DNA from: Thermoanaerobaculia bacterium
GTDB taxonomy: Bacteria; Acidobacteriota; Thermoanaerobaculia; Multivoradales; J023
Length of the DNA stretch: 64,000 nt
Reading direction: 5' to 3'
Assembly: GCA_030431255.1 (NCBI GenBank)
Contig: JAUIJL010000031.1
Span: 1 to 64,000, forward strand
Each line of letters opens with the position of its first letter. Positions within the stretch are counted from its first letter, which is position 1. The notes beneath the pieces are model-generated. The model did no database searches and had not been told where the DNA came from. It saw only the letters and a list, made by a program, of their open reading frames with translations. Both the position numbers and the translations under genes were made by a program. Of the stretch, positions 8,536 to 16,523 are shown piece after piece.

Positions 8536-9876
8536 TCAGCTGCTGATGCCCGACTCTACCCATGCCGGCAGGGCGTCTCGGGCCAGCCAATCGGGGATTT
8601 GACGCCAGGTGACCAGGGAGCCGGTGACGACGTTGTAATTCTGCAGGAATTGGCGCACTAGGAAGTCGATTTCGAGCTGTTTTTTGGTGATGCTGAGTCT
8701 CCGGCCCGCCAAGCCCCCGGTCATCAGGTTGGCCATGCCGACATAGGCGTCGACGGGGCCGACGGGGGTCCGGGGCTCGTCGGGTCGGGCTCGGGGGTTC
8801 TCGGGGTCGACGAAGGGTCGGATGAATCGGGACGCTAGGCCGAAGCTCATGGCATCGGCGGCGCGGACTCCGAGGTCTACGGGATCGGCGGCCAGGTTGA
8901 GGATTTTCTCCGGCCGATCGGCGACGAAGGCCATACGAGAGAGGACCTCGCCGTCGGGACGTGCCTCGAATTCGAAGAGCTGAAAGCCGACGTCGAATCG
9001 ACCCGGGCCGTAAGTGAAGAGCTTTTTCTTCGGGCTGGGTAGGAATCCGTAGCCGAATCCGAATCGACCGAGCTCCCCGGGTGAGGACAGCTCTTGATCG
9101 ATGACGAAGTCCGGGCTGATCACCACGTAGGTGGATTCCGGCACCGGCAGGATGCCGTGGGGCTGGTCGAGACCGAAGGGTGCGAGCTGGAATTGAAAAC
9201 CGAAGATATCTACCTTCAGCACCACCCAGGCGTAGCGCATGCGGAGGTCCCGCAGATCGACCACTGCAAAACGCTGCGATTCGGGGAATCGGCCGATGTC
9301 ACCGTCGAGGGTTTTGAAGAAAATTTGCTCGAAGCCGAATCCCCGGCTCCGGCTCTCTCCTTGATCTCCCCAGGCCAAGGGTTTGAGCCACCAGGGTAGC
9401 ATTCCCTGTTGACCTCGAGCGTAGACCTCGGGCACGCTGAAATCGGAAACGCGCATGAAGTAGCGCAGCACGAACTCACGGATTTGATCGCGCATCCACA
9501 GGGCGGATTGTCGACGTTGCTCGCTCGTGTCCTCGCCGGGGCGGCGCCCGGCGGCAATCTTCGGCCGATCATAGAATTGTTCTTGCACCACGCCCATCAC
9601 CGGGCGCGTGGGTGGCTGAGCCTCTGCCTGGCCTTCCCCGCCTTTCGACGATTCGGAATCTATGAGGTCCGGCTCTTGGGGCAACACGGCCTCGGAGAAG
9701 AAGCCGAAGCTGCCGTCGGGACGGTTGAAGGTGGTGGTGAGGGGGAATCGATCTCGATATCCATCGTCTTCGTCCACCGCTTGCCACCAATCCCTCAACG
9801 CCAGGGATCGGCTTAGGCTCTGCTCGACCTGATCCAGGATCTCCTGTTCCTCGGGAGTGGGGAGGGGATCGATCAC
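8536..9876 (-). CDS. Protein of unknown function, last gene of the twin-UbiB operon
   Basis: 446 residues. GTG start overlapping the stop of the upstream gene (GTGA), so translationally coupled. No signal peptide or clear membrane helix. There is a low-complexity acidic/Pro/Gln stretch near residues 75-95, then a long region rich in aromatic residues (QEQFYDRP, RYFMRVSDFSVPEVYARG, LKVDIFGFQFQLAPFG). I recognise no family. Its position as the distal gene of a seven-gene unit of lipid and kinase-like proteins suggests a cytosolic or peripheral membrane partner. No catalytic motif is evident. Confidence 0.7.
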   Translation of the reverse strand: MIDPLPTPEEQEILDQVEQSLSRSLALRDWWQAVDEDDGYRDRFPLTTTFNRPDGSFGFFSEAVLPQEPDLIDSESSKGGEGQAEAQPPTRPVMGVVQEQFYDRPKIAAGRRPGEDTSEQRRQSALWMRDQIREFVLRYFMRVSDFSVPEVYARGQQGMLPWWLKPLAWGDQGESRSRGFGFEQIFFKTLDGDIGRFPESQRFAVVDLRDLRMRYAWVVLKVDIFGFQFQLAPFGLDQPHGILPVPESTYVVISPDFVIDQELSSPGELGRFGFGYGFLPSPKKKLFTYGPGRFDVGFQLFEFEARPDGEVLSRMAFVADRPEKILNLAADPVDLGVRAADAMSFGLASRFIRPFVDPENPRARPDEPRTPVGPVDAYVGMANLMTGGLAGRRLSITKKQLEIDFLVRQFLQNYNVVTGSLVTWRQIPDWLARDALPAWVESGISS

Positions 9877-11474
9877 CGCGTCGGCCCCCGGTAGATCAAT
9901 ATCCCGATCAGCCCCGCCAACAAGATCATCAACGCCACACCCACGATCTCCAGGCGGGGATCGAGGAACGTCACGGCAGGTAGCGCCATAGCGATCGCCA
10001 CCAGCCCCAACAGCCCTCCGATCACCCCTTGGGTCGATGCCGAAGGGTCTCGGGAATGGGACGCGGGCTCCCGGACGGCCGGGGCGGGTGGCGGCTTAGG
10101 GTCGAGCAAGCGCTCCAGGGCTTGAGGAAGATCGAGCATGGCCGCGGCGTATTGTTTGGCGGCGGAAGGCAGAGCCCGGGGCTCGGTGAGCCGACTCAGC
10201 TGGTTCCAACCCGCCCGCCATTGCAACGCTTCCAGAGCGTGCCGAAGGGCGTCGTGATCGTCCGGATCCGTGTGTCCCGGCTGCGCTCGGCCGGTCGGTT
10301 GGGACTCCCGGCTGCGTAGGACCAACGCGCGGAAACACTCGCCCCAACCCCCTTCGACCCTGAGGCCCGCCGCGTTGCAAGCGCGCCAATGATGCGCTGC
10401 CATTTCCGCCAGGGAATCGCCGGCGCGGGTCCAGCTGCCGTCCCGGAACGGCACGGAATAGCGAAAAGCGGCGCGCAAATCCCGCAGCTGCTCCAAGGTG
10501 CCCCAACCCGCGGGTGCCTTCAGCTCTTGGGTCAGAATTTGGAAACACCGATCCGGCTCTTGGCGAGCCAACGACCGCAGGTAGTCCCAGACTCTCGGTC
10601 TGTGGGCGGATCCGAGCTCGGCAAAGGTGCCGTCCACCAACACCACTCGGCCTCGATGATCCAACATCCAGCGGGCGGAAACCGGGAAGATCCCGGCCAC
10701 CAAAGCCATCTGCAACCACACCTCCACCGCCCGCCGAGCCAAAGATCGAGCGGTGTATCGGCGATGTTCCTCGGTTTCGGCCGCCGCCGCGGCTGGCGGC
10801 ATGCTGAGCACCCACAGGCCGTCCGTGGAATGTTGTGGATCCAGGCGGGGTATCCGCAAGCCGTCGATCTGATCCGCTTCGATCGCCAGTCGCTCGAACC
10901 GCTCCATGTGCGCGCGGGGCTCTAAACGAGGCTCCAAGTCGCGGGCCCGAAAGTCGCTCCACAAGCGCTCGAAAGGCAAATCCCACGGACGACTCCCGAG
11001 CACCTTGGCCAACCCCGCCTCCAGCTCGTGTGCTTCCCGGTGCAGGGTATCGATCGCTTGCGGATCGAATTTCCGTGCTTCCACCGAGCGCCCGTCGGTG
11101 GTCAAGGCTCGATAGGCGACCCAAGCCAAACCTTCCGCACAAGGTCGCCTATCCACCGCCGCGAATCGCTGCTCGAAACGCGCGCCGAGATCCAACGCCT
11201 TGGCCGGAGCCGAGCCCGGCAAGCTCCCCAACACAGACGCTTCGGCGATGGGCAAGAGATCGAGACGGGTGGAGAGGTAGCGCCCGAAAAGACAAGCGGT
11301 GGGGCCCAGCTCAATGAGAGCCGCGCTGAGCCGAGACACGGAAGACTCCGGATCCGCGGTGGCCGTGGCCCGGCGATCCCGGAGCAAACGAGGCCCACGA
11401 ATCAAACCGTGGCGGGCGAGGATTCGATCCACGCCGGAACGGGTCAGGACGATGCCGGGGGCCCCTGGCCTCAC
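9873..11474 (-). CDS. Divergent UbiB/ABC1-like protein lacking catalytic motifs (pseudokinase)
   Basis: 533 residues from GTG at 11474, which overlaps the stop of the preceding gene (GTGA). The frame extends further upstream, but that part is antisense-like shadow coding over the previous gene. The N-terminal half matches the ABC1/UbiB pattern (ELGPTACLFGRYLSTRLDLLP against ELGp.f.KlGQllStRpDllP). The KxGQ signature is LFGR here. The HADxHPxN loop is replaced by IFPVSARWML, and the metal-binding IDFG reads VDGT. Two C-terminal membrane helices follow at about residues 470-530, as in UbiB proteins. Known family: UbiB/COQ8, atypical kinase-like ATPases linked to isoprenoid lipids. Inference: a catalytically dead partner of the intact UbiB protein encoded at 13075-14811. 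Confidence 0.65.
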   Translation of the reverse strand: MRPGAPGIVLTRSGVDRILARHGLIRGPRLLRDRRATATADPESSVSRLSAALIELGPTACLFGRYLSTRLDLLPIAEASVLGSLPGSAPAKALDLGARFEQRFAAVDRRPCAEGLAWVAYRALTTDGRSVEARKFDPQAIDTLHREAHELEAGLAKVLGSRPWDLPFERLWSDFRARDLEPRLEPRAHMERFERLAIEADQIDGLRIPRLDPQHSTDGLWVLSMPPAAAAAETEEHRRYTARSLARRAVEVWLQMALVAGIFPVSARWMLDHRGRVVLVDGTFAELGSAHRPRVWDYLRSLARQEPDRCFQILTQELKAPAGWGTLEQLRDLRAAFRYSVPFRDGSWTRAGDSLAEMAAHHWRACNAAGLRVEGGWGECFRALVLRSRESQPTGRAQPGHTDPDDHDALRHALEALQWRAGWNQLSRLTEPRALPSAAKQYAAAMLDLPQALERLLDPKPPPAPAVREPASHSRDPSASTQGVIGGLLGLVAIAMALPAVTFLDPRLEIVGVALMILLAGLIGILIYRGPTR

Positions 11475-12718
11475 GATCTGATCCCGACCAGGCGATGCAG
11501 GCTCTCTTGGCCCGGACCCGACACTTCGGCCAAGGTATCGACGATCCAAGCGCGCCAAAACGCGGGGTGGCGTGAGCGATGCTCCAGGAACGAAGCCACA
11601 ATGCCGTCGCCTCCGGGCATCAAACGCCGCATCTCCACGGCGGCCGCCAAACCTCGGCCCAAGGCGAGTCTTCCGACTTCCCTTCGCCGGCGGTAGAGCA
11701 GCGTCTCCACTACTTTGGGAGATCCCATGTGGATGGCGAAGAACCCGAAACCGAGCCCCGACACCAAATCGGCCTTCGCCTCGGGAGGCAGACCAAAGCC
11801 GTGGACAGCCGAGAGGGCGTCGTCCAAAGAGCCGTATCCCGGCAGCTTGCGGATCGGTGCCAAATAGAGACCCCGTCCCGCACCGTGCCACAGCAGCCGA
11901 TCCGCCTCTGCTCCACCGAAATCTCGCCCCTTCAAGGCCTCGCCCATGGACGCCAACCAGGATCGGCGGCGGACGCACACCCATTGGCCGATGCTCTCAA
12001 GGGCGATGCCCTCGACCACCAAGTCGGCGGAGGCACGTGCCTGGGGATCGGCGTGGTCCTCTGGGCGCAGCTCCCGGCACCGGTCGAGGCATCGATCCAA
12101 CGATCCGGCAACCTGGGACGGATCCGCCCCTCGGGGCTGCGAATCCACCAACCAGTCCGCAACGGCCAACCCTAGGCCGGTGCACATGATGGGCCGGGCT
12201 TGTCGGGGGATCTTTCCGAGCACCCTCGGAAGCCGTACGTCCTCTAGGTCGTCGGTACGTCTCAGGTGGCGGCGAAAGTAGTGGTAGGCGATCCCTTCCA
12301 ACAACCACAGGACTCGATCCTCCGGCGCGGTCTCCAACGCCTTTTGCACCGCCGGCGGAAGCTCACTTTCCGAGGGCTCCAACGGCCCAGACTCAGAGCT
12401 CAAGTATTCACCGGCACGGCAAATCCAACGGGCGACCTCGGCCTTGTTGGCCAGCTCCATTCGCCTGGCCCGACCCAAACCGTCGGGCGAAAGCAGATCC
12501 GCGGCGTCGGCGGATCCCGCCACCAAGCGCTTCAAGGCCCTAGGCCAGACTGACGGCGTGCGCAGCTCCGCCATGGCCCCGAACCATTGGCCAACCATCA
12601 GCTCTCCGGCTTGAGCTCCGATGGCGACCGACGGCCCGAGCCGCTGCTTCGCTTTTGAGGTGATCGAGCCCAGGCCGCGCCTCAACGCGGTGAGCTCAGA
12701 TCGAGCACGGTTCGGCAC
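11471..12718 (-). CDS. Protein of unknown function in the twin-UbiB operon
   Basis: 415 residues, ATG start 6 bases after the preceding gene. Mostly helical, Arg- and Leu-rich, without a signal peptide. Blocks such as HGAGRGLYLAPIRKLPGYGSLDDALSAVHGFG and GLGFGFFAIHMGSPKVVETLLYRRR recall DUF1702-type proteins of enediyne clusters, but the match is too weak to name. It overlaps by 4 bases with the UbiB-like gene after it and is clearly co-translated. Function unknown. Confidence 0.65.
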   Translation of the reverse strand: MPNRARSELTALRRGLGSITSKAKQRLGPSVAIGAQAGELMVGQWFGAMAELRTPSVWPRALKRLVAGSADAADLLSPDGLGRARRMELANKAEVARWICRAGEYLSSESGPLEPSESELPPAVQKALETAPEDRVLWLLEGIAYHYFRRHLRRTDDLEDVRLPRVLGKIPRQARPIMCTGLGLAVADWLVDSQPRGADPSQVAGSLDRCLDRCRELRPEDHADPQARASADLVVEGIALESIGQWVCVRRRSWLASMGEALKGRDFGGAEADRLLWHGAGRGLYLAPIRKLPGYGSLDDALSAVHGFGLPPEAKADLVSGLGFGFFAIHMGSPKVVETLLYRRRREVGRLALGRGLAAAVEMRRLMPGGDGIVASFLEHRSRHPAFWRAWIVDTLAEVSGPGQESLHRLVGIRS

Positions 12719-12724
12719 CTGGGT

Positions 12725-13078
12725 TTAGGACTCTTCGTCGGATTGTTTCTTTTGACCCAAGTCCGAACGCAGGTCGGAGAAGGAACGGTCGAGATCTTCC
12801 CAAGCATTGTTCATGGCCTGACCCGGATTCGACCACGAGTCTTTGGCCATACGCGACATGGTGTCGATCATGCCGCTTTGAAAATGCTCGCCGGCTTCGT
12901 AGACGTGTTTCCAATCCTTGCTCAGCCGAGCCGAGGCCGCATCGCTGACGGCGTCCAGGGTCTCACCGGTCTTTCTCAGGTCTCGATGACGACCGATGAG
13001 CTGGGTGGCTTGGTCGACTCCCATCGTGCCCATGGCCCAGCTGAAACGGAACATCGATTTCGCGAGGTCTTTCATCAT
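12725..13078 (-). CDS. Small helical protein of unknown function
   Basis: 117 residues from the first ATG of an ATGATG pair at 13078, which overlaps the stop of the UbiB gene. The sequence (MMKDLAKSMFRFSWAMGTMG, then DLRKTGETLDAVSDAASARL) is amphipathic-helical with a short hydrophobic N-terminal patch and a charged tail ending KKQSDEES. It resembles phasin-like or other surface-binding helical proteins in composition only. No family named. Translational coupling places it in the same complex or pathway as its neighbours. Confidence 0.65.
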   Translation of the reverse strand: MMKDLAKSMFRFSWAMGTMGVDQATQLIGRHRDLRKTGETLDAVSDAASARLSKDWKHVYEAGEHFQSGMIDTMSRMAKDSWSNPGQAMNNAWEDLDRSFSDLRSDLGQKKQSDEES

Positions 13079-14811
13079 GATGGACTCCTCCGTGAGGCTC
13101 GGGTGCCAAAAACGAGACGTGAAAGTTCGATCATCAAACAAGTGATCGTCGAAACCAAAAAGACGAGCTCCGTGCGCCAAAGCAAGTCGCCCGAAGAGCC
13201 GCCTCCGAGGGCCATCAAGAGCGCCGGCGTCAGGGCAAAGACGCCGAAGAGCAATACCCGGCGACCTCGATCGTCTCGAGCCGACCCATGGGAGCTCGCG
13301 GTGTCGCCCGACGTCCCCCAGGTCAACGGATCGTGCTCTGGCTGCTCCAGCCAGCGGCTCAAAAGCTCGGGGCCCTCACGCCACAATCGACCCTGTGAGG
13401 CCGCCCAGTCCAACCATCGATCGGGCGCGAGTCGCTCCCGACGCCGACGCTGGGTCAAATACTCTTCGCAACGCCGCGCCAAATAGCTGCCGACATGGAA
13501 ATCCGGGTGGAAGCGGGTCACCAAGCCGTCGATCGCAATGGTAGACCGCATATATCTTACGATGTCCCGCTCGGGGAGCAGATCATTTCGCCGGGCCAAA
13601 GCCAGAAGATCCACCATGATGCGGGTGAAATTGACCCGCAGGGCGGTTTCGTCGCGTTGGGGCCGCGCGACGTCGGGGTCGTACCATTGCTCACCCAGCC
13701 GATCGAGGCCGCGTCGAAAAGCTTGCGGATCCGACCGAGCGCTGAAGGTCGCGAGCTGCATGTAGTGCTGGTAAAACAAGCCCATATCGCCCACGGCAAG
13801 CGCCCAAGTCATGAAAATCAAATGCCGACGGCCGTGGGCGCTCATCACCCCGGTGATGCCGAAATCGATATAACCCACCACGTTGTGATCGAGCATCAGC
13901 AAATTCGCGGGATGCAAGTCCGCGTGGTAGACGCCGTTGCCGAAGGCGTCCAGCAGAAAATTATCGATCACGTGGGTGGCGAAGCGCTTGCGATCGAATC
14001 CCTGAGGCTCCAGGTGAGCCGGCTCGGCCCCTTTCTCTTGGGCCCGCAGATATTGCAGCAAGACCGTGCCGTTTAGGAATTCCGTCACCAAGACCCGACG
14101 GGTGGTCAAGTGGGTGATCACCCGCGGCGCTCGCTGGGCCGGATTGTTGCGGGCCAAACGATAGAGATGCTCGGTATAGCGGGCCTCTTGGCGATAGTCG
14201 AGCTCCTCGCGGGTCCAATCGATCAGCTCCTCCAACGCTTTCACCAACCACAGCCATCGGCGCAGCGGAAGCCGTCGCAAGATCCACAGCACGCCGATCA
14301 GAATGCTCAGGTCGCTGGCGAATTGGTCGCCCGCCTCCGGTCGCTGCACCTTCACCGCCACCTTGAGCTCACCGAGCTGAGCGACGTGCACTTGGCCCAC
14401 GGAGGCGGTAGCCAAGGGCTCGGGGTCGAGATAAGAGAAGATCTCCCCCGGCGGCGCCCCGAGCTCTTGCTCGAGGATTCGGCAAACCCGATCGAAGGAA
14501 AAGGGGGAGACCCGATCGAGCAAGCCGTAGAGCGCGTTGCAATAGGCCGCCGGCAAGACGTCGGGCTGAAGTGCCAGCAGCTGGCCCAATTTCACAAAGA
14601 TTCCGCCCATATCCTCGAACATGCGGCGCAACCGATCCGGCCCTGGATCCGAGACGTCCTCGGTGTCCGCCATGCGGCCCAGGAGACGCGGGCCCTGCCA
14701 CAGCCAGAGATGGCGGATCGCGACTCTCGAGACCCGGCTCAGTCGACGCAGATCCGTCCACCAAGCAGCGATTCGACCCACGCCGGTAGGCAGCCCGTTT
14801 CCAGCGCTCAT
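13075..14811 (-). CDS. UbiB/ABC1 (AarF) family kinase-like protein
   Basis: 578 residues from ATG at 14811, overlapping the upstream stop (ATGA); the longer open frame upstream is not used. All family motifs are present: FVKLGQ (KxGQ), the TASVGQVH Ala/Gly loop, VAVKVQRP with the ATP-contact Lys, the ELDYRQEA ExD region, YHADLHPANLL and IDFG. Two membrane helices lie near the C-terminus (about 515-570). Family knowledge: UbiB/COQ8 proteins are membrane-bound ATPases acting with quinone or other isoprenoid lipid pathways. The neighbours here are a desaturase-like enzyme and an acyltransferase rather than ubi genes, so a role in another lipid is likely. Confidence 0.9.
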   Translation of the reverse strand: MSAGNGLPTGVGRIAAWWTDLRRLSRVSRVAIRHLWLWQGPRLLGRMADTEDVSDPGPDRLRRMFEDMGGIFVKLGQLLALQPDVLPAAYCNALYGLLDRVSPFSFDRVCRILEQELGAPPGEIFSYLDPEPLATASVGQVHVAQLGELKVAVKVQRPEAGDQFASDLSILIGVLWILRRLPLRRWLWLVKALEELIDWTREELDYRQEARYTEHLYRLARNNPAQRAPRVITHLTTRRVLVTEFLNGTVLLQYLRAQEKGAEPAHLEPQGFDRKRFATHVIDNFLLDAFGNGVYHADLHPANLLMLDHNVVGYIDFGITGVMSAHGRRHLIFMTWALAVGDMGLFYQHYMQLATFSARSDPQAFRRGLDRLGEQWYDPDVARPQRDETALRVNFTRIMVDLLALARRNDLLPERDIVRYMRSTIAIDGLVTRFHPDFHVGSYLARRCEEYLTQRRRRERLAPDRWLDWAASQGRLWREGPELLSRWLEQPEHDPLTWGTSGDTASSHGSARDDRGRRVLLFGVFALTPALLMALGGGSSGDLLWRTELVFLVSTITCLMIELSRLVFGTRASRRSPS

Positions 14812-16523
14812 CTCGGCTCCCGCTCGGTCGATTGAGGCAGGGTCTCCTCGGGCGGAAAGATCGAGCCGCGAAATTTGCCTCCGACGATCCGCGCACGCCG
14901 CGCGAGCAGATCGTCCAACGCTTCTTGCATGCGCCCCTTCACCTCGGCCCCCAAGGTCGCCACCAGCTCCGCATCGTCGGCGGCATCCGGTGGCAGATGG
15001 TCCACCGGGATCGGCTCCAGGACTCGGGTATGCCATTTGGACGGCAAGGGCACCAGGCCCAGGGTCGGCGTGATCGGGAAAGCCGGCCATTCCGTCAACC
15101 GCTTCCACCATCGCCAATCGATTTTGCGGAAGATGGGATAAATCTCCGCTTGGCCGATGGTCACGAAAGGCACAATCGGTGCTCCCGAGCGCAGGGCGAA
15201 CCGGACATATTCATCCCGCCCCATCTTTCCCAAACGGTAGATATCGGCGTCGTATCGACGGAAGGCGCCCCGGATCCCTTCCGGGAAGATCGCCAGCAAC
15301 CGCCCCTGACGCAGCACCCAATCCCCGTTCTCGCGGCACGCGGGCACGCCTCCCAGCTTGGTCATATAGGGAGCCAAGCATGGGAATTTGAGCAACGCAG
15401 GGTGCACGAGAAAACGCATCACCCGCCCGAGCTCACGGGCGATGAGAAAGTTGAACATGACGCCGTCCCAGGGCTGAAATCCCCGGTGCACTCCCACCAA
15501 GACCCCTTTACCTCGGCGAGGAATATGCTCCAAACCCCGATATTCCACCCGCCACCAGACATTGTGCAGGAACCGGAAAAGGGTGCGTGAATAACGTTCG
15601 AGATAGGCGCGATCGAGACCAAAGGGATCATGCTCTCGATCATGCCGCGGCTCGGCCCGGGATCCGGCGGCGACCTCGGGAGCCACCTGGGCCGCGACGT
15701 CCTCGCTGGAGAAGCGGGGCGCATAGCCGAGCTGCTCACGGGCTTTGGCGTCGTGCACCGTGAACGGATAGCGGATGAAGTCGCGTTGGCCTTCCGGAAA
15801 GGCCGATCCCCAGGGTCGTCGCAGCGACCTCGCTATCCAGGCTTGGGCGCACCCGGCCGAGGCCAAGGCTCGACGCGCCGGTACCACACCGGCGGGGGCC
15901 ACGTGGTAGACCTCGATCTCGCCGCCGGTCTCCGGTCGACGGCTCAAACACAGCGCGACCATCGACGCCAAATCCTCGACCGACAGGAGCTGTAGATTGG
16001 GGTCGAATCCCATCGCGGCTCGACCCGCTCTCAACCATTGGGCCCACCAGCAGCTTCCTTCGCGAATCGGCCAGGGGGCGGGTCGCAAAAGGGTCAAGAG
16101 ACGGGACTTGGAATGGGGTGTCTCGGGCTCGTCTCGGGCCCGAGACACCACCTCCTCGAGCGTTTTCCAAGCTCGGCTCAAGGGGTTCTGGAATCGCGTG
16201 GGAACCGTGCGACTCTCGTCCAACCGCAGGGGATGATGATGATTGGGCTCCTCCGCCGCGGCGCTGGAGATCACGATCAGATGGCTTCCCGCGCGCCTTC
16301 TCCAAGCGGTCGACACCGCCTCGGCTTCGTCGAGATCCGGCTGCAATCCCTGAGGATCGGCGCTCGCGGCGAGGTAGATCCACGGGCGATCCTCAGGCTC
16401 GTCGGCGAGCTCTTCGAGATCCGTAGCTAGAAGCTGCTCGAGCTCCACTCCGACACGAGCCAGCTCCAAGGCCAAAGCCGAGGTACGCGGGCCGGTCCGA
16501 CCGATCAACCAAGAGCTCTTCAT
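14808..16523 (-). CDS. Fusion of degenerate SDR/epimerase domain and PlsC-like acyltransferase
   Basis: 571 residues. The N-terminal ~280 residues resemble an extended SDR (NAD-epimerase-like) domain: a dinucleotide-site remnant LIGRTGPRTSALALEL, IVISSAAAEE, and YPFTVHDAKAREQLGYAPRF near the end. The usual YxxxK is not evident, so activity is doubtful. From about residue 310 it is a lysophospholipid/diacylglycerol-type acyltransferase with VHRGFQPWD (motif I, HX6D rather than HX4D), FPEGIRGAF (motif III) and GAPIVPF (motif IV). No signal peptide; it should act at the inner face of the cytoplasmic membrane. It overlaps both neighbours by 4 bases. Likely role: acylation of a lipid made or modified by the operon. 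Confidence 0.8.
   Translation of the reverse strand: MKSSWLIGRTGPRTSALALELARVGVELEQLLATDLEELADEPEDRPWIYLAASADPQGLQPDLDEAEAVSTAWRRRAGSHLIVISSAAAEEPNHHHPLRLDESRTVPTRFQNPLSRAWKTLEEVVSRARDEPETPHSKSRLLTLLRPAPWPIREGSCWWAQWLRAGRAAMGFDPNLQLLSVEDLASMVALCLSRRPETGGEIEVYHVAPAGVVPARRALASAGCAQAWIARSLRRPWGSAFPEGQRDFIRYPFTVHDAKAREQLGYAPRFSSEDVAAQVAPEVAAGSRAEPRHDREHDPFGLDRAYLERYSRTLFRFLHNVWWRVEYRGLEHIPRRGKGVLVGVHRGFQPWDGVMFNFLIARELGRVMRFLVHPALLKFPCLAPYMTKLGGVPACRENGDWVLRQGRLLAIFPEGIRGAFRRYDADIYRLGKMGRDEYVRFALRSGAPIVPFVTIGQAEIYPIFRKIDWRWWKRLTEWPAFPITPTLGLVPLPSKWHTRVLEPIPVDHLPPDAADDAELVATLGAEVKGRMQEALDDLLARRARIVGGKFRGSIFPPEETLPQSTEREPR

Noticed and set aside
11475-11984. N-terminal extension of the UbiB-like frame
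   Set aside because: It lies antiphase over the preceding gene, is Gly/Arg-rich without domain signs, and a GTGA-coupled start at 11474 explains the gene.
14812-15117. N-terminal extension of the UbiB frame
   Set aside because: Overlaps the acyltransferase gene; the ATG at 14811 with ATGA coupling is the better start.
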